Of a stretch of DNA of 64,000 bases, positions 32,064-42,601 are shown piece after piece. Source of the DNA: Cryptomeria japonica. Lineage: Eukaryota > Streptophyta > Pinopsida > Cupressales > Cupressaceae. Position 1 is the first letter of the stretch. Every line of letters starts with the position of its first letter. The notes beneath the pieces were generated by a model. It saw nothing but the letters and a program-made list of their open reading frames with translations, was not told where the DNA came from and did not search any database. The stretch lies in the NCBI RefSeq assembly GCF_030272615.1, contig NC_081408.1, forward strand, positions 202,456,341 to 202,520,340, written 5' to 3'. Position numbers and translations under genes: made by a program.

Positions 32064-33041
32064 CTAAAATCTAGAAACTATACATATTGCATTCATAATA
32101 TCAGGTCTAATTTGTGTCAAATATAGTAAACCTCCTATCATAGATTTGTATCTAGTTGGATTAACAGGTGTAGATTCATCCCTTTGAGATAATTTGTCAT
32201 TTGCAGTCATAGGTGTGCTTACCGGTTTAGAGTTCTCCATCCCAAATTTCTTAAGTAGTTCTTTCAAGTACTTAGATTGACTCAAAAATATGCCTTTATT
32301 AGTCTGTAAAATCTGCAATCCTAAAAAGAATTTTATTTCTCCGATCATAGACATTTCAAATTCTTTGCATAATTCATCTTCTCCTCCAAAGATTATATCA
32401 TCAACAAATACTTCAATAATCAAGATGTCATGATTAGTTACTTTGTAATATAAATTTCTATCTGCATTTCCTTTAGTAGAACCAATCTTTAAAAGATATT
32501 TATCCAATCTTGCATACCAAGGTCTTGGAGCTTGTTTTAATCCATACAGAGCTTTTCTTAATCTACAAACCATATCATTGTCATCTGTCAAGGAAAATCC
32601 ATCAGGTTGTTCAATATAGACTTCCTCTTCAAGATCTCCATTAAAAAATGCACATTTAATATCCATTTGATAAACTTTGTAATCCTTGTGAGCTGCAAAA
32701 GCCAAGAATAATCTAACTACCTCAATTCTAGCTATCGGTGCAAAGGTTTCATTGTAATCAACTCCTTCTTTCTGAGAATATCCCTTACACACTAGTCTTG
32801 CTTTAATTTTGACAACCTTACCATCTTCATTGCGTTTGTTTCTAAATACCCATTTGCTTTCAATTACATTTTTATTTTTAGGCCAGGGAACTAATGTCCA
32901 AGTATTATTTTTCTCAGTTTGTCCTAATTCTTCTTCCATAGCTTTAATCCAAAATTTATCTTCACATGCCTCATTGATAGATAATGGTTCAATTTGAGAA
33001 ATAAGACATACCTCTTCATTTTCCAATCTTCCTCTTGTCAT
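32064..33041 (-). pseudogene. copia 1 reverse transcriptase
   Basis: An uninterrupted 325-codon stretch. It shows the WIKAMEEEL and [13 protein letters not shown] entry motifs, then [38 protein letters not shown] (split by the usual linker), [36 protein letters not shown], and [12 protein letters not shown] with both catalytic Asp residues near 32385-32410. The sequence [19 protein letters not shown] and [14 protein letters not shown] close the domain. Its length and order match copia reverse transcriptases. It is open by itself but lies in a polyprotein frame with stops on both sides. Confidence 0.9.
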
Positions 33042-34004
33042 GACTCCTTTAAGTTTGCTTCCAATTATCTGATCTTCAGAATGATTCAGTCTTACATACT
33101 GGGGTGTCTTAGTCTATTGTTGTTCTTCAATTACTGTGGAATCCTCTGATGATACTGGAGTAACTGGATCATCATTCTATACCGGTGGATTTATTGTAGT
33201 TCCATTTTTCATAATTTTTGTTCTCGGTTCAGAGTCTATATACCCTGAAGTTCCTCTGAATTGTTCATCAATCTTTACATTTATACTCTCAACAATTTTC
33301 TGTAATCTTTTATTAAAACATCTATATGCTTTACTCTTAGATGAATAACCAAGAAATATTCCTTCATCACTTCTAGGATCAAACTTGCCAATATACTCAT
33401 CTCTTCTAATATAACATTTACTTCCAAAAATTCTGAAATACTTAAGAGTAGGAGTATTACCAAACCATAGTTCATGAGGGGTCTTACTGGTTTCACCTTT
33501 GATGTGAACTTTGTTGAATGTATAGACAGCAGTGCTTACTGCCTCTCTCCAGTACACATGTGGTAGATTTGCTTCTGATAACATACTTCTTGTTGCATTT
33601 AAAATAGTTATGTTTTTTCTTTCAACAACTCTGTTCTGTTGTGGTGTCCAAGGTGCTGATAACTGTCTTTTGATTCCATTTAATTCATAGAATGTATCAA
33701 AATCTTTAGATGTGAATTCTTCTCCTTGATCTGATCGTAAACATTTAATTTTCTTACCAGTTTCATTTTCAACCATTGCTTTGAATAGTTTGAACTTCCC
33801 AAGTGCTTCTGATTTTTCTCTGAGAAAAGTAACCCAACACATTCTAGAATAATTATCAATGATTAGCATGAAATATCTATCACCTTGTAAGCTTTTAGTT
33901 CTAGCTGGACCACATAAATCAGTGTGAATTAAATCAAGGGCATTATTGGATTTTTCTAGAATACTTTTGAAACTAGCTCTAACTTGTTTTCCAAATTGAC
34001 ATTC
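33042..34004 (-). pseudogene. copia 1 integrase
   Basis: The minus-strand frame reads CQFGKQVRASF, then IHTDLCGPAR near 33905-33935 with the first catalytic Asp, MLIIDNYSRMCWVTFLREKSE, CLRSDQGEEFTSKDF near 33720-33760 with the second Asp, and WTPQQNRVVERKN near 33615-33650 with the catalytic Glu. The C-terminal part includes DEGIFLGYSSKSKAYRCFNKRL. Two TAG stops near 33115 and 33178 lie in the variable linker toward reverse transcriptase. All three catalytic residues are retained. Confidence 0.88.
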
Positions 34005-34007
34005 CTT

Positions 34008-34925
34008 TCAAATTGTATTTTGATTTTTCACATTTTTAGGTAGATCTCTAACTGCCTTAGAAGTACTGATTTTTATCATGCAATCAAAATTTACATGACA
34101 TAGTCTTTTATGCGATAACCAACTTTCATCTATATGTGCAATTAAGCATGCCTTTTCACTGTTATTCAAATGAAAGATATTACCTCTAGTTTGATTACCA
34201 GTTGTAATTTCCAAACCAGTTCTATTCATGATTTTGCATTTTCCATTTTTAAATTGTAACTGAAAACCTTTCTCAACTAATTGACCAACACTTAAAAGAT
34301 TATGTTTTAATCCTTCAACATAGTAGACATTGTCAGTGTTATGTTTACCATCAAGAGATATTGAACCCTTACCTTTGATTGAACAGGCTTTGTCATCTCT
34401 GAATCTTACTAAACCTCCATTGTATTCTTGAAAGTTCAAGAATTTACCTTTGTCTCCAGTCATGTGATGTGAGCATCCTGAGTCAATAATCCATTCATCC
34501 TTTGATTCAACTTTAGCTGCTAGGGCTTGTTCTACCGGTTGAGCAATAGGTACCGATTGATCTTCTGTTATAGCAACAAAGACCCATCCATTATTTGCTG
34601 GATCCTCATCAGAATCATTAGTCACACCTTCATCATCAATGTTACAAGATTTATCTTTGTTTTTCTTAAATCTATATCTCTGATATTCAGGATTAGGTTT
34701 GTATGTTCTTCTAACTTCTTCTCTTAGTCTAGCATGTCTATCAGGGCATCTTGAAGCCATATGACCAATCTTATTGCAGTTAAAACATTTAAAGGGTGTT
34801 TTACCTTCATACTTACTTCCAATTGGGCCTTTTGGCATTTTTCTTGCAAATAGTGCTTCAAGTTCTTCAAGCTCTTCATTCTCCTTCCTAGTTTCTTCAA
34901 GTTCTCTTGCATAAAAGGCTCTCCA
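34008..34925 (-). pseudogene. copia 1 gag knuckle, protease and pre-integrase domain
   Basis: A basic gag tail leads to the CCHC knuckle KCFNCNKIGHMASRC near 34750-34795. The aspartic protease follows with WIIDSGCSHHMTGDKGKF near 34440-34495 and the YYVEGLKHNLLSVGQL block near 34280-34325. The gag-pre-integrase domain ends WLSHKRLCHVNFDCMI near 34080-34130. One TGA at 34926-34931 separates it from gag and another at 34005-34007 from integrase. Motifs are complete. Confidence 0.85.
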
Positions 34926-34928
34926 GAC

Positions 34929-35591
34929 TCATTTGTCAAAGGATGGAGCAGATGATGTTGATGCTTTCAAGGCCAAATCAGTTTTTATAGTAGTAACAGG
35001 ACCAAATTCCTCAATTTCAAAAGATGAAAGTTTTCCAATCAATGTATCCCTAGTTACTAATGTATTAGGCATTGTTCTCAACTCATTTACAGCAGTAACC
35101 TTCATTTTATATGCTAGTGGCAAACCTCTTAATATTTTTGAAACAATCTCATCTTCACTCAAGGTTCCTCCACAACATTTGATACCCAAAACAATTTCAT
35201 TTACTCTTTCCATAAAAGTAGAAATCCTTTCATCTTCTTCCATTTTCAGATGTTCATACCTGACTCGGAAGCTTTCAAGTTTTGCAATTTTGACTATGGA
35301 ATCCCCTTCATTTAGTGTTTCCAAATGATCCCAAATAGCTTTTGCAGTGGACCTATCTGATAATCCCATGATTTGTTGATCTGATAATGCGCTCAAGAGT
35401 GCTTCTCTTGCTTTGCAATCATTTTCTTCATCTTTAGAGAAAGTAGTGGGAGTAGTAGTATAACCATTCTTAGTAACTTCCCAGATGTCTTTACCAATAC
35501 AATTCAGATGTGTCTCCATTCTGATTTTCCATATCCCATAGTTGGTTCCATCAAGTTTAGGACTATCCTTTCTGAAATAATTAGTAGACAT
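34929..35591 (-). pseudogene. copia 1 gag
   Basis: 220 codons beginning MSTNYFRKDSPKLDGTNYGI at the first ATG after the primer site. It matches the copia-type gag domain: W at WKIRMETHL, then ALLSALSDQQIMGL, AIWDHLETLNEGDS, KMEEDERISTFMERVNEIV and DEIVSKILRGLP, the usual order in plant copia gag. It ends at a TGA inside a continuous frame that runs on to the CCHC knuckle. Gag forms the virus-like particle. Confidence 0.88.
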
Positions 35592-35634
35592 TGGATCTCC
35601 TCAAGTTGTTAAACTTCTTCAAAAAGAGGACTAA

Positions 35635-35646
35635 GCTCTGATACCA
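35635..35646 (-). promoter_or_regulatory. copia 1 primer-binding site
   Basis: On the minus strand TGGTATCAGAGC, two bases after the 5' LTR: initiator-Met tRNA type, the same as in element A. Confidence 0.85.
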
Positions 35647-35648
35647 AT

Positions 35649-36705
35649 TGTAGGTCCCGAAGACAACTGAGAGGGGGGGGGGGTGAATTAGTTGTCTAAT
35701 AAATTCAAACCAAAAACTTATTAACCAAATTAATGCTTAATACTAGTAAATCAGTTAAGTATGTCGGTAGACAGTGTTAATATTAAATTGCTATATCGGT
35801 AAGAATTAATGCATGAAACATAAGCACAAAGTCATCCACAACACATGACACCAATATTTGTACATAGAAACCCTGTAAGGGAAAAACCACGGTGGGAAAC
35901 CTTACCCACAATCAGATGATACTACTATAGATAGTAAGTGTACAATAGGGGTCTACACATGCAGAAAGATCAATAGCCTAGAGCTCACTGCTCAATCACA
36001 AATGGGAGTCACACTGACTATAGTTGGATGGTTAAATCCAATTAGAATGTACTGCACAAAATTGCATCTTCATATGCTGAATTCAGTATCGGTGTAATGT
36101 TGATATGCTTCTACAAAAACCTAACTTCACCTTCAAATGATGTCTTCATATATGCCTCTGCTTTATCTTGCATATATTTTCACTTGAATCTTTTTCGCAT
36201 TCCACACTTGATCTTACAAATAAGATCTTACATTTATACCATACCCTAAGACCAATTTTAGTAGGTTGGCTCTACAAGATATTACAATAAAAATATTTTA
36301 CAAACAATACAATATCCGATGCAATAACCGATTGAACATGTTGGCTTAATGCATTTACAGCAATAATAAATCATCTTCATAGCATGCCATGCTGATCTGG
36401 AAAAGATAAACCTGTCAGTGTAACCCTAGATAACCTAGACCTATTTGCTGGTAAAAGCAAATATGTAAATAAGAATATACCAATGATTATTACTTCAAAA
36501 TAAAGTGTCCAAATAATGTCTTCAACCTTACCAAGTGTCTTCCATGTCATTACAAGTACTGGTGAACATTATATCCTGGCGGTTAATCATATACCGGTAA
36601 CTATTGCACAGTTTACTATTTGCTGGTGAATGTTGTTGGATCTCCAAAGTAGGTGTATTTAGTAGGTGTTGACATTAATGACAAAACCATACCAAAATAC
36701 CAATA
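35649..36705 (-). repeat. copia 1 LTR, right (5' LTR by orientation)
   Basis: 1,057 bp, TGTAGGTCCC to ATACCAATA. The terminal CA has become TA through one transition. The G-run near 35673-35684 is 12 bases here and 8 bases in the left LTR. Confidence 0.92.
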
Positions 36706-36710
36706 GAAGC

Positions 36711-36891
36711 AAGACTTCACCGACAAACAATAAAGGACCTAGTTTGAAAGGCAAAGAGAACGTTGATGAGGTAAAGCAAAATTTTTCAAGACAATGGATT
36801 AGAAAGACAGATCAGAATGTTGATGAGACTATTCCCTCACTGGTAGAATAGAGTATTACTCCACCGGCAGGAGATTCTTCATCCAACTAAG
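36711..36891 (+). pseudogene. Element A ORF1, last segment
   Basis: Resumes directly after the copia 1 insertion with KTSPTNNKGPSLKGKENVDEV-like basic sequence and ends at the TAG after SLVE at 36849-36851. The same LVE-TAG is found in element B, so it is probably the natural end of ORF1. The conserved words GGAGATTCTTCATC and AACTAAG follow. Confidence 0.7.
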
Positions 36892-37192
36892 AAGTAACCC
36901 TTTGGTGGTATTGTAGCAAGTTCAATATCATGCAAATTACCCTCAGTAGATGGTGAGAAGATGGATTTCTTCTTTACCAGCAGATGTGTTAAGTTTCACT
37001 TAACCGGCGAGAATTTAATGTTGTTGTTGGAAGAAAAGACATTATAAATCATCTATTTTCTCTCTTTTTCAATTCACCGAGCATTCAAACTTTTAGAGAG
37101 TGCGAAATCCGAGTGAAGGAATCCAAGGCGAAGAAGTGAAGTGATTTCTTTCAAGCACTCAACCATTATCAGGTAGCTCAAGGTATTTTTCA
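36892..37192 (+). promoter_or_regulatory. ORF1-ORF2 spacer with TATA-like box, element A
   Basis: Non-coding. TATAAAT at 37043-37049 lies 144 bases upstream of the ORF2 ATG. The downstream leader words CACCGAGCATTCAAAC and AGAGTGCGAAA match element B at the same distances. Confidence 0.5.
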
Positions 37193-38672
37193 ATGGCTTC
37201 CTCCTCTGCTTTGGAATTTATTGCAAACCCTACTGTTGTGGAAGTTGTGAAATGCCCTAGGCCCATTTTTAAGATTATCCCTGAAATAGCCAAGCAAGAT
37301 GATTCTATTGGCACTTTTTCAAAAATTCCAAAAGGTGTTGCTTATGGTGAAGACCCTAGAATCTATACTCATTGCAATATTGAGGAATTTGGTTCTGAGG
37401 AAATATTGAAATTGTTTAAAACTTTTATCTATGATGAAAATGGAAATGTAAAACCTGAGCACAAGGTAATTGAAACTTTAAGTTTTGTGGAAATCTTGGA
37501 CATCCCTAATTTTCCTAAGGAGGTAGTAAGAATTGTGCTTAGCATAGTTCATGGAGAATTTCTTTGGCTAGATTCAATTTCCAAAATCACCAAAGAAGCA
37601 ATTATGGTAGTGACAGGTTTACCCTCCACTGGTAGCAGACCAGATAAGACTAAGAAGGTTCCTAATAATATTGTCATGACATTAACAGGAGAAACATATG
37701 ATAGTAGATCCCTAAGAGTAAATGATGTCAACGATGAAAATGTCAGATTCATAAGCATGATCCTAGGTTATAAGACCACACATGCAAACCAACTTAACTC
37801 AGTTTCCAGTCTTTGCATTAAAAGTACTGATGATATGGTGAATAATGATGCAAAAATAGATGTATGTGAGTGGTTAGAGGATGAGTTGATAGACAACCTT
37901 AAAAAGATCAAAGGTGATAAGAAAGGAACTTTTCATTTTGGCAATCTTCTTGTATGTCTCATGTTGTACTTCACAAAAGAAGTTCCCGGTATTGGAAAGA
38001 AAGACTTTGAATATGATATACTAGTAGCCAAACAACTGCTAGAAATATTCACCGATATTAGCACAGACAGAGAAAACAATATAATAGAGTACTTCAAAAC
38101 CTTTAAAGCAAAAATGAAAACAAGAGAGAGACTGCCACAAAGTATTGTAGACAAATATGAAAAATAAATATGTTTTGTAATAAAAAAAGATGAAATCTGG
38201 ATTGAGGCAGTTCTTCCTAGAACTGTATGGGTAACAAAAATGGGGTATGAGGCAGATATAAATATCATTGAAACTTATGCTAAAGCCCTATTAGAGACAC
38301 CCAGAGAACCAGAAGAAAAGGTTTTTCGAAATGCGGAAACAATAGAAAGTGATGTACAAACATTGAAACGGAGAAAGAGAAGAGAAAAGTACATAAGGAG
38401 TGCATCTAAACAAGTTAAGGAAATAAAAGAAAATATCATGAAGATAACTAGAATAAAGGAAAGTGACCAAGAAAGATTACAACTGGAGGCACATAACTTA
38501 CCGGTTGGTACATCATCTGATAGTGAGATACCTGTTGAGTTTAAAAGAGTTGATAGGAAGAGAAAACCTTCACTGGTACCCTCTCCTCCACCCAAGAAAA
38601 CAAGAACACCATGGCAGAAGCAACAAGCAGTGAGACCACTCACAAAGATGTTGACACCCAAGAAGAAGAAAA
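37193..38672 (+). CDS. Element A ORF2, N-terminal part (unknown protein)
   Basis: 324 open codons (MASSSALEFIANPTVVEVV...) to a TAA at 38165-38167, then the same frame continues with WIEAVLPRTVWVTKMGYEAD to the copia 2 insertion at 38672. It aligns with ORF2 of element B throughout. In the block FKIIPEIAKQDDSI (37268-37309) the two copies differ at five synonymous sites and no amino acid. A basic cluster, RKRKPSLVPSPPPKKTRTP, near 38555-38612 resembles a bipartite nuclear localisation signal and is conserved in B and C. No known domain is recognised. The C-terminal part continues at 60629. Confidence 0.75.
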
Positions 38673-39265
38673 TGTTAGTTAGATGAGAGGGTGGGGTGAA
38701 TTAGATAAACTTATAATTCAAAATATTCTTTAGATTCAACCTCGGTAGAACTTACTTGATATGCAACTATGACTGTAAATCATTCAAACTCATAAACAGA
38801 TAAACTTGAAACATCAAAACACATTTAACACCAAATTTAACGTGGAAACCCAAATATGGAAAAACTACTATGGGATTTAAGACCCACTAAGAAAATATAC
38901 TCTTTTAGAGTATGCTCGGTTAAAAGCCAATCCTGTTAAATATTACATTAACACATTGCTAGATGTGACTCGGTCAAGGGATTTCCCTCAGATCTATTAG
39001 AATTTTGCACTTTTATAGAAGTGACCTTGTCAAAGGATTTCAAACACTCATTCAGAATGTTACCTTGCTAGAGGATTTACAAATAAGACTGTTAGGTCCA
39101 CTCGGTTAAGAGATTTCCTGTCACTTACAAAAATAAATAACAGTAATAAAATATATCTACAACTTCACATCTGAAATGTTAAAGTAGACTCTATGTGCTC
39201 AAAATAATCTTGTCATAAGACTTATCTTCCTCCTTGTTGGGCTTCTCACTCTATTCTTCAGTAAG
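38673..39265 (-). repeat. copia 2 left LTR, first piece
   Basis: It starts TGTTAGTTAGATGAG and matches 59134 onward (ACCTCGGTAGAACTTACTTG, GGAAACCCAAATA, CTCGGTTAAAAGCC). It breaks off at GTAAG (39261-39265), the Tat target site. Confidence 0.9.
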
Positions 39266-40040
39266 TGTAGACACCTAAAATTATGCAATCTAATTAAATA
39301 AATATCTTTAGCTATTTAATTACTTTAGCCTAATTCATCTATTAATTAAATAAATCTTTATTTATTTAATTAATTCATTTATCCTCTTCTAGCCTTATTT
39401 CTCATTTAGATAAATACATTTATTTATTTAAATTTTCCTTTTTCTAAATTAAATAAATATCTTATTTATTTAATTATTCCACTTCTTCTATTAATTAAAT
39501 AAATCTTTATTTATTTAATTAATTCATTAACCTTTTCTACCCATGACACATGTCATTCATCTCTTAATTCATACACTATCTACCCCTTTCATTATTTTAT
39601 TATTTCTTTAACCTACCCTCTAATCATAGCCGACCTCCTTTTACACCTCTCAATCTTATCCCTCCATTTCACATAGTGTCTTCTATATAAAGAGATGCTT
39701 CCTTCATTATCAAACCCCCCTATTGACTACTTGACTACACTACGCTTTTGAACATAGGCGATCCTACTTGCAACCACATTCCATTCTTTGTTGAGCTCTT
39801 GTGCACATAAAATCTGAGAGCAAATATATCAAGCAAGATCAATGGAGATAGGAAGAATGGAGATCCAAACCCTATTGGACATGTGATGGTATAATCTTTG
39901 TGATTTCATTTGATTGCATTGTCTTAGGTAATCTTCATATGTTATGGTGGATCTTTGTTGTTGTTAGGCTAGAGTTTTGTGGTTGAATTCATTTAGCCTT
40001 TCAATATCGTTATTATTGTTATCCATTTTCACCATATACA
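39266..40040 (+). repeat. Tat element 5' LTR
   Basis: 775 bp, TGTAGACACC to CACCATATACA. The first 250 bases hold a series of AT-only palindromic words built from ATTAATTAAATAAAT and its complement. TATATAAAG near 39695 is a good TATA box, with transcription likely starting about 30 bases downstream. Confidence 0.92.
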
Positions 40041-40043
40041 TTT

Positions 40044-40061
40044 TGGCACACCCTATGGGAC
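40044..40061 (+). promoter_or_regulatory. Tat element primer-binding site
   Basis: TGGCACACCCTATGGGAC, three bases after the LTR. The TGG start and spacing are right for a primer site. The priming tRNA is not identified. Confidence 0.6.
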
Positions 40062-40191
40062 ATGTATTTTTGTTAGATCTGTGTTTTTTGCAGATTTTTC
40101 TAACCCTATATTGTTGTTTTGTAAAACAATTTGGAGAATAATCTTGTGCAGCTAGGGTTTTGGACACAAGATCAAGATCTTGGAGAGATTT

Positions 40192-41040
40192 GATCATATC
40201 TCACAAACGGCTTGTAAATTTTGCACTAAATGTTTTTTGTAGGTTAAAGAAAGTATCAAGAGCTCTCAATCAAAAATTAAAAATTTTTGGAGCACATTTT
40301 CATTTTCTATGAATTGTTTATGATTTTTCATAAAAAATTAATTTTGAGAGCAAATGAGAGAATTTTTCTGATTTTCTTACATTTTTGGAGATCTATCATA
40401 ATTATACATAGGATCTTTTCTTTGTGATTTTAATTTTGATGCAAAATATTTCCTTAAAAATCAGATCTTTAAAAATTAGGGTTTTTCCTTATTTTGATCA
40501 GATCTCACAAACGGCTTTGAATTTGGGCACAAAATGTTTCGTGGAGATCAGGAAAAGTATCACAACGATTCAATAAAAATTTCAGATTTGTTGGATCACT
40601 TGTTCAATTTATATTAATTTTTAATGAGTTTTCATAAAAAATTAATTTTGAGAGCAAATTAGCGAATTTTTTGGATTTTCTTACATTTTTGGAAATCTCT
40701 CTGAATTATACAAAGGATCTATTCTTTGTGATTTTAAATTTGATGCAAAATAATTCCTCAAAAATTAGATCTTTGAAAATTAGGGTTTTGCATTATTTTA
40801 CTCATATCTCACAAACTGCTTGGATTTGTTGCAGAAATTTTTTTATGTAGGTTTGGAAGACCATCAAGACTCTCCAATAAACTTTTCAGATTTTTTGGAT
40901 TGATTTTGCATTTTATATTAAATTTTTATGATTTTTCATAAAAAATTAATTTTTGGAGCAAATTAACATATTTTTTGGATTTTCTTACATTTCTAGAAAT
41001 CTCTTAAAATTTTACAAGTGGTCATTTTTTATGATGAATT
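40192..41040 (+). repeat. Tat leader tandem repeat, 304-bp period
   Basis: Three successive units start at about 40192, 40496 and 40800 with ATATCTCACAAACGGCTTG-like sequence. Each then contains CATAAAAAATTAATTTT, GATTTTCTTACATTT and AAATTAGGGTTTT in the same order. The period is 304 bases and the third unit is partial. It lies in the untranslated leader between primer site and gag. Confidence 0.85.
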
Positions 41041-42601
41041 GGATCTTTGAATTGGTCAACAAGATGCATTGTTGAAGGCCCTTATTTCACAAAGTCTTTT
41101 GGATCTTAAATTTACCTAACTTGTGTGCTTGCAGGAAGGGGTGATTATTTCAAACAATCCAAACTACAAATAAATCTTTGTTCCAGGTCCTTGGCAAGGG
41201 TTTTGGGATTTTTATTGTGTGCCTTATTTTCATAGACTAGCAAACACTTCAATTGGTGCACTAAAATTGAATCATTGTCTTTTGTGTCTTGAGCAGTAGG
41301 CTCTTTTTGTTTAATCTTTAAAGGGCCTATCCTCCCATGTGGTCATTAGGACTACTAGTGAGAAGAGAACGACCCAAGTGGTAGCGAGGAATACGCACCT
41401 CTTCCGAACCACTATAAACAACTATATTCATGGTGAAAACTATGGATAACATGTGCTGATTAGTTCATACCGACACTATGTCTCCCCTTAAACATGTTTG
41501 ATCAAATTTATTTGATCAGTTGTAGGGCGTAACCCCTACCGACTGGGAGCCTTCTGTATTTAAAGAGCTGAAAGTGCCGCATGTATGGCCACATGAGCAG
41601 ATGCCCTTACTATCACCTTTTGTTTTAGAAGCCAAAATCCTTCTAGTTGTTGAGGCAGGAGGTCGGACCTTTGGTAGCGGCCCACACACATACGGTTCTT
41701 AGTAGAGATACAAAGTTCACCATGGGGAGTTTTCATGGGGACTAATGCTTGGCTGACCCAAGAAGTGAGTGTCGAGGGTGGAGCCAGTGAGGTCAAGCAT
41801 CTAAGTATCCACTTTTAATAGCATAGCCTTGGGGGTAAAACCTCATGTGGGATCAACAACTATTGTCTTGGCCAGCCATAAGAATTATGCTTGACTTATT
41901 TTAAACATTCAAAACATTCAAGACCAAACAACAAAACATTGTGTCATTTGTGTCTTCAAGTGTATGCAAAACATTTTTACATCAAACAACACACTTTTCT
42001 TGGAGTCATTTTGAGTCTAAACACTTGAAAACATTGAGTCCTCATCAACATTGTGTCCTCTTGTCACGAAAAACAGTCAAACATTCAGATTTGGTCACAA
42101 CCAACAACTTCACAAATTGGAAAAATTTTACAGTCCAGCAAACAAGAGAAATCAACTTTGAAATTCTTGAGCTTCCTAGGTTGTTTCTCCAGGTTTTCAT
42201 CTAGCATTCAACTTGTCTTTGGGTCTCACAAAGTCCATCATTGGTTTACGTCTTGCATTAAATTTACATTTGTCTAAACTTGAGTCAAAAGGTCACTTGC
42301 TTGTCCTCATCATTCTTTGTCAACACACTACATACAACAACATTTTGCTAAGTGGTCCCTCATCAAGGTCTATCACCTTTGGGTCTCATTTGGTCTTACT
42401 TAGAGTCAAGGTCAACTTACCTCATCAAGAGAAACTATCCTCTCTTTGGAAGTCACACCTACTCTACTGCATACATACTTGGTCTTACACTTTGGACATT
42501 GCAAGTACACCTCAGATTCATTTACATTCCATCCAACCCTTGGTCTTCCATACTTTTTCCATTTTCATCTAGTCTCACACATCTCGGTCAGTACCTAGTT
42601 C
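41041..42601 (+). other. Tat element 5' leader, remainder
   Basis: No coding evidence. Many short frames but none with a known domain. The part 41940-42560 repeats words such as TTTGGTCTTAC, TTTGGGTCTCA and TCATCAA. It ends at the gag ATG (42602). Long leaders of this kind are usual in Tat-type elements. Confidence 0.5.

Larger units (their letters stand above)
30078..36705 (-). mobile_element. Ty1/copia element 1, nearly complete
   Basis: LTRs at 30078-31131 and 35649-36705 with target copies GAAGT (30073-30077) and GAAGC (36706-36710); the uninterrupted homologue in element B reads GAAGC. The internal 4.5 kb encodes, on the minus strand, gag, CCHC knuckle, protease, integrase, reverse transcriptase and RNase H in copia order. 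All of it is in a single frame from 35591 to 31512, broken only by about six point stops. Catalytic motifs are intact, so this is the best-preserved coding copy in the window. In the first 240 or so aligned bases of the LTR pair I counted about 20 differences. Confidence 0.92.
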
